Positions 62,778 to 64,000 of a stretch of 64,000 nt of DNA are shown in pieces. A program made the translations under genes and the position numbers. How positions within the stretch are numbered: position 1 is the first letter of the stretch; every line of letters begins with the position of its first letter. The stretch comes from Lingula anatina. Taxonomy: Eukaryota; Brachiopoda; Lingulata; Lingulida; Lingulidae. The DNA lies in contig NW_019775386.1 of NCBI RefSeq assembly GCF_001039355.2, positions 128,510-192,509 on the forward strand. The letters run 5' to 3'. The notes below the pieces were generated by a model, which was given only the letters and a program-made list of their open reading frames with translations, did no database searches and was not told the DNA's origin.

Positions 62778-62961
62778 GGCCCCAGTTAAAAAAAAAAAAA
62801 AAACTTAAGTCAGGTTCCCTAGCAAAGAACTTAATTACCAAGGTTACAAGGTCACATGGGCACATCTTACCCTATCAGGAGCAGTGTTACAGCACTCTCA
62901 CGGAAATCCTAGTCAACTAAGCCAGGGAACTGACTTAAGCTTTTTTTGTGAAACTGGGGCC
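62778..62961. mobile_element. MITE-like inverted-repeat element, 184 bp
   Basis: The left end GGCCCCAGTT, an A-run, then CTTAAGTCAGGTTCCCTAGC is mirrored at the right end, whose reverse complement reads GGCCCCAGTTTCACAAAA, then GCTTAAGTCAGTTCCCTGGC. Arms are about 45 bp with small indels. No clear target duplication and no coding capacity. It lies about 660 bp before the secreted-protein exon, so it may be in or near that gene's promoter. Superfamily not assigned. Confidence 0.6.
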
Positions 62962-63625
62962 AGGTTATTTGTCATAAGTTTAACGTTTATTCTTTTACGT
63001 TACTAGTAGCCCCTACTTGGATGCCCTCCCTTGCAAACCTCTTTAATCCACATTATTTGATAATCCTGGCAATAAAATAGTGTTCGAGATTGATTGTTCG
63101 TCTCTTTTATTGATCTGTTCCGACCAATCGGTACTTTAGAGCACCGTCAAAGAAACACCCGTGTGTATAGTATCCTAATCATATAATGGGTTTATCCCTT
63201 ACGAGCTCTCAAAATGCTGTGTCGTCCTTTTCGTTTCTTCTGGTTTTTGGTATCCACCCTTTCGAGCCTCCCGAGTATATCTCCCTCTCTTTCTCTCTCT
63301 GGTTGAGCCGCATAATCTGCTGGAAATAATAATCGCGACTGAAATGTGTGACTTCATTTAGTCAATTGTAAACAGCGAGTGAACAAGAAAGACAATTCCA
63401 TTGACGAGGCGTACTCGAGAAGGCATCGAAGGCAAAGGAAAACCACTGCCGCCATTCTATAGAAAAACGCCGACGAAACAAAGAAAGACCATTGCAAACA
63501 GAAACGGTACTGAATTCAGATTTGAAGCAACAACAAGACAAACCGAATTCTCGACTTAATATTGTACCGAAGTGAGAGTCGAAAAATAGACTTCATCGAA
63601 AACTGGGACAACGATCGACTACAAG
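62962..63625. other. Upstream region of the secreted-protein gene
   Basis: Probable promoter and 5' UTR of the gene starting at 63626. A pyrimidine-rich stretch lies at 63281-63300. No clear TATA box at a convincing distance was seen, and the transcription start is unknown. Confidence 0.35.
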
Positions 63626-63706
63626 ATGAAACTACATCAAGCGGGAATGGTCCTGCTTCTAATGGCGGTCACTGTCGCCTGTCAAGAGAGCACTGCCAAT
63701 GAAAAG
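63626..63706 (+). CDS. First coding exon of a secreted protein (partial, runs off the window)
   Basis: Twenty-seven codons from an ATG to a consensus donor (AAG then GTGAGA at 63707). The peptide starts MKLHQAG, followed by a hydrophobic core of about 12 residues (MVLLLMAVTVAC) and then polar residues QESTANEK. This is a textbook signal peptide with likely cleavage after the Ala-Cys or near Thr-Ala. The exon ends in phase 0. Intron sequence fills the remaining 294 bases, so the mature protein lies outside the window and cannot be named. A short first exon holding only a signal peptide is common in animal neuropeptide, hormone and cysteine-rich secreted protein genes; which applies here is unknown. 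The ATG is preceded by GATCGACTACAAG, with A at -3. The 5' UTR probably lies within about 63,380-63,625. Confidence 0.6.
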
Positions 63707-64000
63707 GTGAGAGATTGGTGTCTTCATTTTAATTTTGTTGAAATGAATTTTATTTAGACATTCAAAGAGACACTTCATGGGATTGCACTTATAACTTAGA
63801 ATCTTTCACCCTCTTAGCCTGAAATAATAATGAAAATAAAAATGCTTTCAATATAAGGTGAACTGTATTAAAACTGACACACGCGTCCATTAAAAGGCAT
63901 ATCTCGATCAGCACGCAAAGGAACTGTTATGTTTAAATATATCCAAACCGTTTGAAAACAGTGCAGGAAAACATAGCACATAGTAAAGATAACAAAATGC

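Overview
This is animal genomic DNA: AT-rich and gene-poor, with short introns, (GT)n/(GA)n/(AAAT)n microsatellites, small inverted-repeat transposons and a typical metazoan developmental gene. The repeat style and the HES exon structure suggest a marine lophotrochozoan, most likely a mollusc; this rests on general resemblance, as no search was possible. No rRNA, tRNA, CRISPR array or bacterial operon structure was seen. Layout: 1-20 kb is non-coding. It holds two hAT-like miniature elements (1.56-2.18 kb), a dense cluster of sites matching the GCM (glial cells missing) consensus (1.2-4.7 kb), two inverted-repeat elements (7.6 and 10.5 kb) and a CCAAT/CSL-rich block near 11 kb. The one complete recognisable gene is a HES (hairy/Enhancer-of-split) bHLH-Orange repressor, four exons between 20,800 and 22,829 on the + strand. 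It encodes 346 residues ending in WRPW, and its promoter carries CSL (Su(H)), CCAAT, TATA-like and HES-box sites. 23-63 kb is again almost gene-free. It contains a candidate regulatory block near 26 kb, a 42-bp perfect palindrome (27.7 kb), a tandem repeat rich in nuclear-receptor-like half sites (30.9-32.6 kb), a possible 50-residue Arg/Pro-rich minus-strand gene (38.0-38.1 kb), a second distal CCAAT/CSL block (48.75 kb), a hAT-like MITE (57.7 kb) and another MITE (62.8 kb). At the right edge the signal-peptide exon of an unidentified secreted protein starts at 63,626 and runs out of the window. Assembly quality: there are five single-N joins (2923, 31891, 39290, 49921, 53495) and one 108-N gap (1598-1705). 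Every single-N join separates two direct copies of the same sequence, from 18 bp to about 850 bp, identical or with small allelic-type differences. These look like contig overlaps or two haplotypes laid end to end, so apparent duplications there should not be read as biology. How the parts may work together: several CSL sites around and inside HES, and two distal CCAAT/CSL blocks sharing a 14-bp sequence, fit a Notch-controlled HES gene in a wide regulatory landscape. I found no convincing previously undescribed multi-gene system. The most unusual signals are the GCM-site cluster, the shared distal CCAAT/CSL module, the 42-bp perfect palindrome and the Arg/Pro-rich mini-gene.
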